Assembly: GCA_025922715.1 (NCBI GenBank)
Contig: JAICHH010000054.1
Coordinates: forward strand, 1-10,439
DNA from: Nitrososphaeraceae archaeon
Lineage (GTDB): Archaea; Thermoproteota; Nitrososphaeria; Nitrososphaerales; Nitrososphaeraceae
Direction: 5' to 3'
DNA: 10,439 bases
This document shows, in pieces, positions 1 through 6,924 of this stretch. The notes under the pieces were generated by a model. That model saw only the letters and a list, made by a program, of their open reading frames with translations. It did no database searches and was not told the DNA's origin. The position numbers and the translations under genes are program-made. Each line of letters opens with the position of its first letter. The stretch's first letter is position 1.

Positions 1-5
1 AAAAA

Positions 6-27
6 TTTATTTATTTATTTATTTATT
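6..27. repeat. TTTA tetranucleotide microsatellite
   Basis: Five perfect TTTA units run from position 6 to 25 and fade into a T-run. It starts five bases from the window edge, so the true array may be longer to the left. Such low-complexity tracts are slippage-prone and often end assemblies; that the window edge is a contig edge is inference. Confidence 0.75.
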
Positions 28-482
28 TTTTAGTTAATAAATTGTGATAGCCTAATAAAGATGAAATCTGAGCTGAACTTGTTCCGACTATGACAAATTT
101 ATTGATAAGTCCATTGATTGAGATTCATATTCGGTGATGATACTTGGAAATTTATTATCATAATGATTATTGTATTATTAATTCTTTTAAACCTGTTTTG
201 AGAGTTTAATCAACAATGAATCTAAATTTCTTTTCTGTAATTATTTAGTTAAAAATAATCTCTTCATTATTAATATAAAATATAAAGAAATGATGGAGAT
301 TTAAGATGTCACCTCAATGATGGATTATAAAATATTTAACTAATCTCGATATGACAATTGAAAAAATTTAATCTGTATCTAACAGAATAAGCAGAAATCC
401 TTATAACAGAAGGTAGAGACACATAATATATCTAGAAATAAAGCGTACTATACCAGGTAAAAAAATCCAATTTGAAGAAATC

Positions 483-503
483 TATACAAATATATATTGT
501 ATA
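483..503. repeat. 7-bp inverted repeat, AT-rich
   Basis: TATACAA at 483-489 is the exact reverse complement of TTGTATA at 497-503, separated by ATATATA. It lies far from any recognised gene; it may be a chance palindrome in AT-rich DNA. Confidence 0.35.
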
Positions 504-669
504 TACTTCATATGAATAGAAGAATGGTATTTTCCTTTTCAACATAATTTAAGAATGCAGTATATTCTATATTTTCACAAACCAATAACCATAATAAGAT
601 CTAGATTACTATTATTATCTTTTACTTTGTTACCATTGTTTCTTATTCAAAATGTTTATATCGAACACC

Positions 670-692
670 AATATTTTTAAATAAAAAATATT
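670..692. terminator. possible bidirectional hairpin terminator
   Basis: AATATTTTT at 670-678 pairs perfectly with AAAAATATT at 684-692 across a five-base loop. The stem arms are T-rich on each strand, so it could end transcripts from either side, but no gene was found directly to the left. All pairs are A-T, so stability is low and chance occurrence is possible. Confidence 0.3.
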
Positions 693-866
693 ATGCTAAC
701 CAATATAAACATAAAATAGTAATTATTTTCATTCCTTTAAGCATACCTTAATAATTTAAAATTAAACTTTTTGTATATATTCGCAATGGAATATTTTTCC
801 AAAAATAAAAAAATATAATTAATATAATATGTAATAATGCAAATTAACGGCAATTCGAATTAATCA

Positions 867-874
867 TATATAAT
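867..874 (+). promoter_or_regulatory. TATA-like box before the cyclase gene
   Basis: TATATAAT at 867-874 would place a start of transcription near 896-898, using the usual archaeal distance of about 26 bases. That is just before an ATG at 901 and a Shine-Dalgarno-like GGTGAGG at 903-909. The position argues that translation of the cyclase protein begins near 901-926, well before the TTG at 995. Confidence 0.45.
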
Positions 875-900
875 GGCATGTTTATTAATTAGATAAGCTA

Positions 901-994
901 ATGGTGAGGAAATATCCCTGATAAGATAGAGCAAACAACTACTATAATCAATTTATACAATTCAGGAATTAATCCAGAAGTAATAGCATTAGAA
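901..994 (+). other. upstream in-frame helix-turn-helix extension without canonical start
   Basis: The cyclase frame stays open from 908 (after a TGA at 905-907) to the TTG at 995. Translated, it continues into the annotated protein as a typical three-helix DNA-binding pattern: a first helix ending in LYNSG, then NPEVIALELDI, then a recognition-like helix HYDTVMQVIR. No ATG, GTG or TTG lies in this frame before 995. Two explanations fit. A non-AUG start (for example ATC at 914) may be used behind GGTGAGG at 903-909. Or the original start is the ATG at 901, and one extra base around 907-913 has shifted the frame; removing one base joins M-V-R-K to I-P-D-K-I-E-Q. Reading from the ATG as it stands stops after six codons. 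Confidence 0.55.
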
Positions 995-1906
995 TTGGAC
1001 ATTCACTATGATACTGTTATGCAAGTAATTAGGAGTGAGGAGATAAAAAAACAAAGAAGATCTGAAAATACTATAGACAATCAATTTCTAAACAAGTTAT
1101 ATCTTGACGCAATTATTGATATTGAGTCGGTGATAAAGGATTCCCAAGTTAGAATATGGAAATCTTTGAAGGCAAATCCCGAGTTTAATATTTCTCTCAA
1201 TGAATCTCAAAAAATATTGGAAAAGTTTATGGAATCAAAAATAAAGCTGGTAATTTTAAATATTGACTTGGTAGGTTCCACGAAAATGGCATTCAATTTG
1301 CCAATTGATAGATTAACAACAATAATTAGAGCATTTGCTCAAGAAATGACTATACTAATATCTATGTATGGAGGATATGTTTTAAAGTATATTGGAGATG
1401 CAGTATTAGCATTTTTTGTCGTGGACACAGATGAGATTAAAGATTCCGATGATAATGAGAACAAGGTTAAATATAGTAGCAGTAATGACAATTTTGATTC
1501 TCTTCCTTACAGTAATGTAATAAGCTGTGCATATACTATGATTAAGGTAGTTCAAGAAGGTATAAATCCAATTTTAAATCAGAATGATTATCCTGACTTA
1601 AAAGTAAGGATAGGAATCAATTTTGGAGAGATTGCGGTAGTTATGTATGGTGTAGATATGGATGAATATAATAATATGATATTGAAACGACCACATCTTG
1701 ACCTTATAGGATATACTATTAGTATAGTAGTAAAGATGACTTCACTCGCCCAACCAGATCATATTGTGATTGGTGAAGAATTATATGGTATGTTTGAGGG
1801 CAAACTAAAAGATACCTTTAAACAATTATCCCTTACGCGAGATCTTTGGAATTATTCAACAGAGACTACAGGAAAAATATATAGCATATATGAAAATATA
1901 GCATAA
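995..1906 (+). CDS. class III adenylate/guanylate cyclase domain protein
   Basis: Probable class III nucleotide cyclase homology domain protein, which would make cyclic nucleotide from NTP in the cytoplasm. No membrane segment is visible. From the TTG start at 995 the protein is 303 residues. Residues 1-20 look like the end of a helix-turn-helix that begins upstream, so this start is probably too late. The cyclase domain spans about 83-300. The first metal aspartate is D91 in LNIDLVGST, the second D135 in KYIGDAVLAFF, and the base-contact aspartate position is D236 in HLDLIG. The expected transition-state Asn and Arg, in the pattern GxxxN-x3-R, appear as S243 and K247 (GYTISIVVKM), so activity is uncertain. 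A variable acidic stretch (about 145-170) interrupts the domain. The gene stands alone. A signalling or DNA-linked regulatory role is inference. Confidence 0.8.
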   Translation: MDIHYDTVMQVIRSEEIKKQRRSENTIDNQFLNKLYLDAIIDIESVIKDSQVRIWKSLKANPEFNISLNESQKILEKFMESKIKLVILNIDLVGSTKMAFNLPIDRLTTIIRAFAQEMTILISMYGGYVLKYIGDAVLAFFVVDTDEIKDSDDNENKVKYSSSNDNFDSLPYSNVISCAYTMIKVVQEGINPILNQNDYPDLKVRIGINFGEIAVVMYGVDMDEYNNMILKRPHLDLIGYTISIVVKMTSLAQPDHIVIGEELYGMFEGKLKDTFKQLSLTRDLWNYSTETTGKIYSIYENIA

Positions 1907-1964
1907 GTAGTATTTTGCAGGAAATTCATTTCAACTTGTCAATTTTAATACGGTAAATTTTATT

Positions 1965-1994
1965 ATATATTTTGTTGTATTGGCCAAAATATAT
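1965..1994. repeat. 10-bp inverted repeat downstream of the cyclase gene
   Basis: ATATATTTTG at 1965-1974 is the exact reverse complement of CAAAATATAT at 1985-1994, with a ten-base loop. It begins 58 bases after the cyclase stop codon and may help end or stabilise that transcript. No clear T-run follows directly. Confidence 0.4.
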
Positions 1995-2021
1995 TTACCT
2001 TATTAAAGTCAACTAATACAA

Positions 2022-2030
2022 TATTAAAGT
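2022..2030 (+). promoter_or_regulatory. TATA-like box before the 59-residue ORF
   Basis: TATTAAAGT at 2022-2030 is centred 29 bases before the ATG at 2055, near leaderless spacing. The same nine bases also occur at 2001-2009. TATA-like words are common in this AT-rich DNA, so the support is weak. Confidence 0.25.
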
Positions 2031-2054
2031 TAAATTTGTTAATAATATATTACA

Positions 2055-2234
2055 ATGATATCTTCCTCATTTATTGCAGCTTTTTCGAATCGCAACTATA
2101 ATACCTCATCATGCAATAGTAAATTATTTTATAATAAACAAGGAACAATTACATTTGAAGATAAAAAAGATATTCTTGAAACGAATAACTTATCTTTGAA
2201 TTTCTCTTTGCAACAATTACGTAATATATTCTAA
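2055..2234 (+). CDS. possible small hypothetical protein, 59 residues
   Basis: An ATG-to-TAA frame of 59 residues sits alone in the 397-base spacer between the cyclase and Cdc48 genes. It begins MISSSFIAAFSNRNY and ends LQQLRNIF. The composition is Ser/Asn-rich, with no transmembrane segment, cysteine pair or known motif that I recognise. A TATA-like word lies 29 bases upstream, which would suit a leaderless message, and no strong ribosome-binding site is seen. In DNA this AT-rich a 60-codon open frame is uncommon but not rare enough to prove a gene. It could equally be a relic of a longer gene or a chance frame. Confidence 0.3.
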   Translation: MISSSFIAAFSNRNYNTSSCNSKLFYNKQGTITFEDKKDILETNNLSLNFSLQQLRNIF

Positions 2235-2266
2235 TAAAAGTATTGATTTTAAGTAGTCAAATAATC

Positions 2267-2277
2267 AATAAATAATA
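2267..2277 (+). promoter_or_regulatory. TATA-like box before cdc48
   Basis: AATAAATAATA at 2267-2277 would place transcription start near 2298, giving a leader of about six bases before the ATG at 2304. There is no clear Shine-Dalgarno sequence, which fits a near-leaderless message. Confidence 0.35.
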
Positions 2278-2303
2278 GCAAGTTCTGATTAAGGTTAACA
2301 CAA

Positions 2304-4607
2304 ATGTCTAATGATAATATAGATAATAATGATAATGAAAAATCTTCGAACAATAAAGGAAAAGATAAAGCAACCCTAAAAGTTGCAGAAGCAGAGCAAC
2401 GTGATATAGGAAGGAAAATTGTTCGTATTGATCCAGACGCAGCTCAAAGTCTAAATGTTATGACCGGAGATGCACTAGAGTTATCTTCATTCGGAAAGAA
2501 CGCAGTTTTATTGAGCTGGCCAGGACGTGATAAGGACAGAGGTACGGGTTTAGTTCGTATTGATGGTTATACAAGAAATAAACTAGATGTAGGTATTGGT
2601 GATACTATAGAAGTTAAAAAAGTTGAATCAAAGGATGCTAAAAGTATAACATTGGCTCCAACCGAACCACTTCGAATAATCGGTGCTGAACAATATCTTG
2701 CAGAGTCTTTAAATGGACAACTAATGAGCAAAGGCGATATAATCCCTTTAAACGTAATGGGTCAAAGAATAGATCTTGTAGTAATATCAACCGATCCATC
2801 TGGGCCAATAATTATTAATGATGCTACAAAAGTTTCAGTTTCTGAAGATAGTGCAAAGGCAGTACAGGCTTCTCAAGAAGGAAAAGTTCCATCTATTACA
2901 TATGAAGATATTGGTGGAATCAGAAATGAGATTGCTCGGGTTCGAGAAATGATAGAGCTTCCTCTGAGGCACCCTGAATTATTCAAAAGATTAGGAGTTG
3001 AGGCTCCAAAAGGTGTTTTATTACATGGTCCTCCAGGTACTGGTAAAACCTTGCTTGCAAGAGCCGTGGCAAATGAGACAAACGCTAATTTCTATTCTAT
3101 CGGCGGACCTGAAATAATGAGTAAATACTATGGAGAATCTGAAGAAAAATTAAGAAATGTATTCGAACAAGCAGAAAAGAATGCTCCGTCTATTATTTTT
3201 ATAGATGAGATTGATTCAATAGCACCAAAACGAGAAGAGGTTTCTGGTGAGGTTGAAAGAAGAATAGTTGCTCAGCTGTTATCTTTGATGGATGGATTAA
3301 AGTCCAGAGGTAAAGTAGTAGTAATAGGCGCTACCAATAGAGTTAATGCTATAGACCCAGCGCTACGACGTCCAGGTAGATTTGATAGGGAATTAGAAAT
3401 TGGTGTCCCAGATAGAGAGGGTAGACTCGAAATATTGCAAATACATACAAGAGGAATGCCCCTTGCTAAAGATGTTAATCTAGAAAAACTAGCCGATATT
3501 TCTCATGGATTTGTAGGAGCTGATCTACAATCTCTCTCAAAAGAAGCAGGAATGAGATCCCTTAGGCGAATACTTCCCAATCTTGACCTGTCATCGGAAA
3601 GTATACCTAGTGATACTCTGCGGAAGATAATAGTCACTATGACTGACTTTATGGATGTTATTAAAGAAATGGAGCCTTCTGCAATGAGGGAGGTATTTGT
3701 TGAAGTACCTGATATTAGTTGGGATGATATTGGAGGATTGGAATCAATAAAGCAAGAGATGCAAGAAGCGGTAGAATGGCCGCTTAAATATCAGGGAATA
3801 TTTACCTTCGCAGATGCGATGCCTCCGAAAGGAATCTTGCTATATGGTCCACCAGGAACAGGCAAAACCTTGATGGCAAAAGCTGCAGCAAATGAAAGTG
3901 AAGCCAACTTTATAAGCATAAAAGGACCAGAGCTCTTATCAAAATGGGTTGGAGAATCTGAAAAAGGAGTCAGAGAAATATTTAGAAAAGCTAGGCAAGC
4001 AGCACCATGCATCATATTTTTTGATGAAGTAGATGCTATAGCCCCCAAGAGAGGTGGTGATTTTGGAGATTCTCACGTTACTGAACGACTGATTAGTCAA
4101 TTACTTACTGAACTTGATGGATTAGAAATATTAACGAATGTTGTAGTTATTGCTGCAACGAACAGACCTGACATTGTAGATGCTGCACTATTAAGGCCGG
4201 GAAGATTTGATAGATTACTTTATGTACCTCCTCCAGATCGGGATTCAAGAATACAAATTATAAAGATTCATATAAAAAAGAAACCTTTGGATGACGCTGT
4301 CAATATAGAAAGACTAGCGGATCAAACAGAAGGATATACAGGAGCAGATATAGCGTCGTTATCATCAGCTGCGGTTATGCTCGCTTTACGGGAGCATGTA
4401 GCAAAGTATAAAGATCCAAAGGAAGCAGAAGAACATAAAGAAGAATTGAAAATCCATATGACACACTTTGAAGATGCTATGAAGAAGATTAGGCCACTAT
4501 CTACTCAAGAATTGAATATGTATAAGATAATATCAGAACAATTTGGAAAGCCCGATATTGCATCAAAAACAAAAGGATCAGAATTACAAAAAGGATTTAT
4601 CTCTTAA
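2304..4607 (+). CDS. cdc48: Cdc48/VAT-family AAA+ ATPase
   Basis: Archaeal homologue of p97/Cdc48/VAT, a hexameric cytoplasmic unfoldase that uses ATP to extract and unfold proteins, often feeding the proteasome. At 767 residues it is near full family length. Residues 1-24 are an Asn/Asp/Lys-rich tail. The substrate-binding N domain covers about 25-185. D1 starts near YEDIGGI (200) with Walker A G242-T249, Walker B D301-E302, sensor N345, arginine fingers R356/R359 and pore loop KYYG (274-277). D2 starts near SWDDIGGLE (472) with Walker A G515-T522, Walker B D574-E575, sensor N620, fingers R631/R634 and pore loop KWVG (547-550). Both rings therefore look competent. The C-terminus (KGFIS) lacks an obvious hydrophobic-Tyr-X proteasome-docking tail. 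The ATG start gives a complete N domain. It is monocistronic and followed by a hairpin terminator. Confidence 0.96.
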   Translation: MSNDNIDNNDNEKSSNNKGKDKATLKVAEAEQRDIGRKIVRIDPDAAQSLNVMTGDALELSSFGKNAVLLSWPGRDKDRGTGLVRIDGYTRNKLDVGIGDTIEVKKVESKDAKSITLAPTEPLRIIGAEQYLAESLNGQLMSKGDIIPLNVMGQRIDLVVISTDPSGPIIINDATKVSVSEDSAKAVQASQEGKVPSITYEDIGGIRNEIARVREMIELPLRHPELFKRLGVEAPKGVLLHGPPGTGKTLLARAVANETNANFYSIGGPEIMSKYYGESEEKLRNVFEQAEKNAPSIIFIDEIDSIAPKREEVSGEVERRIVAQLLSLMDGLKSRGKVVVIGATNRVNAIDPALRRPGRFDRELEIGVPDREGRLEILQIHTRGMPLAKDVNLEKLADISHGFVGADLQSLSKEAGMRSLRRILPNLDLSSESIPSDTLRKIIVTMTDFMDVIKEMEPSAMREVFVEVPDISWDDIGGLESIKQEMQEAVEWPLKYQGIFTFADAMPPKGILLYGPPGTGKTLMAKAAANESEANFISIKGPELLSKWVGESEKGVREIFRKARQAAPCIIFFDEVDAIAPKRGGDFGDSHVTERLISQLLTELDGLEILTNVVVIAATNRPDIVDAALLRPGRFDRLLYVPPPDRDSRIQIIKIHIKKKPLDDAVNIERLADQTEGYTGADIASLSSAAVMLALREHVAKYKDPKEAEEHKEELKIHMTHFEDAMKKIRPLSTQELNMYKIISEQFGKPDIASKTKGSELQKGFIS

Positions 4608-4615
4608 ATAATATT

Positions 4616-4643
4616 TTATTATTAAATAATAACAAATTTTTTT
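4616..4643 (+). terminator. hairpin plus T-run after cdc48
   Basis: TTATTATT at 4616-4623 is complementary to AATAATAA at 4625-4632, with a realistic folded stem of about six pairs. Seven T residues follow at 4637-4643. It begins nine bases after the cdc48 stop codon, where a transcript end is expected. Archaeal termination relies mainly on the T-run. Confidence 0.55.
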
Positions 4644-5028
4644 AGCTATCAACTAATTATTATATAATTTACAATATTTTTTGTTACAGTAACTAGCTTG
4701 ATATTTAATATTTTAAAGATGAAAACATCTATTCCCATTTTAGTTTCGTTAGCTTTTTACTATACATTACGATCATATTAAATGTAAATGATCTTACCAA
4801 GTATATCACTTCACTTAATGACTAGAATGAATATTTCTCATATAAAGACACTATTTATTATATTTTGAACATACGAAGATGAATTTAAACAAAATTTGAA
4901 AATATGAATGTTATTACATTATATTTTTCAACATCATAATTGAATTCTTGTAGTAAAAACTCTTTTGAACAAACGGCTATATCAATTAAAAATCGTATTT
5001 CTAATATTAGTATTCATAATTGTTAATA

Positions 5029-5045
5029 CTTAATATAATATTAAG
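5029..5045. promoter_or_regulatory. 17-base perfect palindrome, possible operator
   Basis: CTTAATAT at 5029-5036 and ATATTAAG at 5038-5045 are exact reverse complements around a single A. Symmetric sites like this are typical of dimeric regulators, but it lies about 175 bases before the aldehyde dehydrogenase start and is pure AT except at its ends, so it may be chance. Confidence 0.25.
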
Positions 5046-5187
5046 ACTAAAATTTTAAGTATATTGGCAATACATTCTATAAATTAGTAAACTGATTTGG
5101 TTCTTTAATTGAAAGCTAATGATAAATACACACTAAAATTTAATAACAATAACATGGACCTATTTTATCTTCGATTCTTTACAACGA

Positions 5188-5196
5188 TTTATATAA
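5188..5196 (+). promoter_or_regulatory. TATA box of the aldehyde dehydrogenase gene
   Basis: TTTATATAA at 5188-5196 is centred 27 bases before the ATG at 5219, so transcription should start at or beside the start codon. With no Shine-Dalgarno sequence present, this predicts a leaderless message and supports the chosen start. Confidence 0.6.
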
Positions 5197-5218
5197 CTAT
5201 TCTAACGACTTTTATTAT

Positions 5219-6619
5219 ATGCTGTCCTTGAAGTTTAAGACAATTAATCCTGCTACGGAAGGAATAATTAACGAATATGAAAATATGACATATGACCATT
5301 TAGATAAAATTTTAATGAATGCGAAAAATGCGTTTGTTCTATGGAAAGAAGATTTTAAAAAAAGATCTGATTATTTATACGCTTTTGCTAATGAATTTAG
5401 GAAGAATAAGGACAACTTGGCTCAAATTGCAACACAAGAGATGGGAAAACCGATAAGAGAATCAAAAACTGAAGTAGAGAAATGTGCGTGGGCTATGGAG
5501 TATTTTGCTGATAATGGGCAAATTTTCATGACCGATGAAATTATCAATACTGACGCAAGAAAGAGTTTCATAACATTTGAACCCCTAGGTGTTATTGCAA
5601 GTATAATGCCATGGAACTTTCCCTATTGGCAGGCATTACGCTTTGCAGCTCCCTCATTGATAGCAGGAAATACTATCGTACTAAAACCAGCCAGCGCGAC
5701 TATGCAATGCGGATTAGAAATTGAAAAGGTATTTAAAAAAGTAGGATTACCAAATGGAGTTTTCCAGACTGTAATTGGTAATTCAACAGTTGCTGAATAT
5801 CTGATAGATTCAAAGAACGTAGATGCAGTAACATTTACGGGAAGTGTACCCGTAGGTTCCAACGTTGCAAAGAGGTCTACATCTCATTTAAAAAAATGTG
5901 TACTAGAGTTAGGAGGAAGCGATCCTTTTATAGTATGTGCAGACGCAGATATTGACAAAGCTTCATTAGGGGCAGTAAAGGGTCGATTTATAAATTGTGG
6001 TCAAAGTTGTATAGCAAGTAAAAGATTCTTTGTTGTGAAAAAAGTAGCCAATGAATTTATGGAAAAATTTGTTGAAAAGACTGAAAAACTCAAAATAGGA
6101 GATCCTCTAGAAGAATCAACTGATATTGGGCCATTGGTAAGCCTCGAAAGTGTTGAATTTATAGATCAAGTAGTTCAAGATTCTATTAAAGAAGGAGCAG
6201 AACTCTTAATAGGAGGACAAAGATTGGATAAAAAAGGTTATTTCTATAAACCTACAATCCTAAAGGATGTTATTCCTGGAATGAGGGTTGTTGACGAGGA
6301 GACTTTTGGACCTGTAGCTCCAGTAACGATTGTTGAAGACGAACGAGAGGCAATTAAATTTGCAAATGATTCTGAATTTGGCCTTGGTGCTAGTATATGG
6401 ACACAAGATCTGGATAAGGCTGAAAGACTATCTAGACTAGTACAGTCTGGAATTGTGACAGTTAATAATGTTGTTATGTCAGATCCAAGAGTTCCTTTTG
6501 GTGGTATCAAAAATAGTGGTTTTGGTAGAGAATTGTCAAAATATGGAATACTTGAGTTTGTTAATATCAAATCAGTAAGATTTTATGACCAGTTAATGAG
6601 AAACCATCATGTAGAATAA
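5219..6619 (+). CDS. succinate-semialdehyde dehydrogenase (Sad/YneI-type aldehyde dehydrogenase)
   Basis: NAD(P)-dependent aldehyde dehydrogenase, soluble, 466 residues, the usual length. The closest family I recognise is E. coli Sad (YneI), which oxidises succinate semialdehyde to succinate; the shared block LKKCVLELGGSDPFIV (225-239) is typical. Catalytic residues are all visible: nucleophile C264 in GQSCIASKRF, general base E230 in LELGG, oxyanion N133 in PWNFPYW, cofactor lysine K156 in VLKPAS, and E361/F363 in EETFGP. A second cysteine, C260, lies four residues before the nucleophile. The N-terminus (KTINPATEG) begins where the family usually begins, and a TATA box at leaderless distance supports the ATG. 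In thaumarchaea this activity touches the hydroxypropionate/hydroxybutyrate carbon-fixation intermediates; exact substrate and cofactor are inferred from family only. It is monocistronic. Confidence 0.9.
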   Translation: MLSLKFKTINPATEGIINEYENMTYDHLDKILMNAKNAFVLWKEDFKKRSDYLYAFANEFRKNKDNLAQIATQEMGKPIRESKTEVEKCAWAMEYFADNGQIFMTDEIINTDARKSFITFEPLGVIASIMPWNFPYWQALRFAAPSLIAGNTIVLKPASATMQCGLEIEKVFKKVGLPNGVFQTVIGNSTVAEYLIDSKNVDAVTFTGSVPVGSNVAKRSTSHLKKCVLELGGSDPFIVCADADIDKASLGAVKGRFINCGQSCIASKRFFVVKKVANEFMEKFVEKTEKLKIGDPLEESTDIGPLVSLESVEFIDQVVQDSIKEGAELLIGGQRLDKKGYFYKPTILKDVIPGMRVVDEETFGPVAPVTIVEDEREAIKFANDSEFGLGASIWTQDLDKAERLSRLVQSGIVTVNNVVMSDPRVPFGGIKNSGFGRELSKYGILEFVNIKSVRFYDQLMRNHHVE

Positions 6620-6752
6620 CATTAGCAATAATGTGGTTACTAATTGTACTAACTAATAAATAACGTTAACTGCTGTATTGTGTACAAGTATAAACAATAT
6701 TTTAAAATAGAAAATATGGTAAAAATCAACATATACTTTTTTCACCTAAATC

Positions 6753-6772
6753 TAACAAATCATTATTTGTTA
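6753..6772. promoter_or_regulatory. 8-bp inverted repeat upstream of glnA
   Basis: TAACAAAT at 6753-6760 and ATTTGTTA at 6765-6772 are exact reverse complements around CATT. It lies about 150 bases before the glutamine synthetase start. It could be a regulator site or a weak hairpin; it does not match the nitrogen-regulator operators that I know. Confidence 0.3.
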
Positions 6773-6909
6773 TGAATTTATAATTTATAATTGCATTATG
6801 TATTAATTAAAACCTTAATTTTTTTGTTATTTCTAAAAGATAGTGTCTATATTCTTTTCATAAAATGTAAGAAATCTAATTTTAAGTTGTGAAAATTTTT
6901 ATTCTATGG

Positions 6910-6918
6910 TTTATATAA
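6910..6918 (+). promoter_or_regulatory. TATA-like box immediately before the glnA start
   Basis: TTTATATAA at 6910-6918 is identical to the aldehyde dehydrogenase box, but its centre is only 11 bases before the ATG at 6925. A transcript from it would begin near 6940, inside the reading frame. Either it is not the promoter used, or the true protein start lies downstream. Confidence 0.3.
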
Positions 6919-6924
6919 ATTAGT

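Larger units (their letters stand above)
1..900. other. gene-poor AT-rich region at left edge
   Basis: No reading frame with a credible start and length was found on the plus strand; the few ATG codons run into stops after about 5-15 codons. The stretch holds a TTTA microsatellite at its start, a 7-bp inverted repeat at 483-503, a 9-bp inverted repeat at 670-692, and a TATA-like box near 867-874 that probably serves the cyclase gene. It may include decayed sequence, but I could not recognise any family in it. The minus strand was checked less thoroughly. Confidence 0.6.
4608..5218. other. 611-base intergenic spacer
   Basis: No credible gene was found in this spacer between cdc48 and the aldehyde dehydrogenase. 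It contains the cdc48 terminator at its left, a 6-bp inverted repeat at 4771-4793 (GATCAT/ATGATC), a 17-base palindrome at 5029-5045, and the aldehyde dehydrogenase TATA box at 5188-5196. Confidence 0.6.
6620..6924. other. 305-base intergenic spacer
   Basis: No gene was found here. Just after the aldehyde dehydrogenase stop a short 6-bp stem can form (ACATTA at 6619-6624 with TAATGT at 6629-6634), without a T-run. An 8-bp inverted repeat lies at 6753-6772, a short tandem AT repeat (AATTTATAATTTATAATT) follows near 6775-6792, and a TATA-like word sits at 6910-6918. Confidence 0.6.

Noticed and set aside
2086..2096. T-loop-like TTCGAATC, possible tRNA
   Set aside because: No acceptor, D or anticodon stem could be formed around it; it falls within the possible 59-residue frame.
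3791..4048. 85-residue minus-strand frame inside cdc48
   Set aside because: It is antisense to the conserved D2 Walker regions of Cdc48 and has no independent motif or promoter.
5623..5862. 79-residue minus-strand frame inside the aldehyde dehydrogenase
   Set aside because: It is antisense to the conserved cofactor-binding region of the dehydrogenase and has no family features.
6244..6570. 108-residue minus-strand frame inside the aldehyde dehydrogenase
   Set aside because: It is antisense to the conserved EETFGP and PFGG region; composition reflects the opposite strand.
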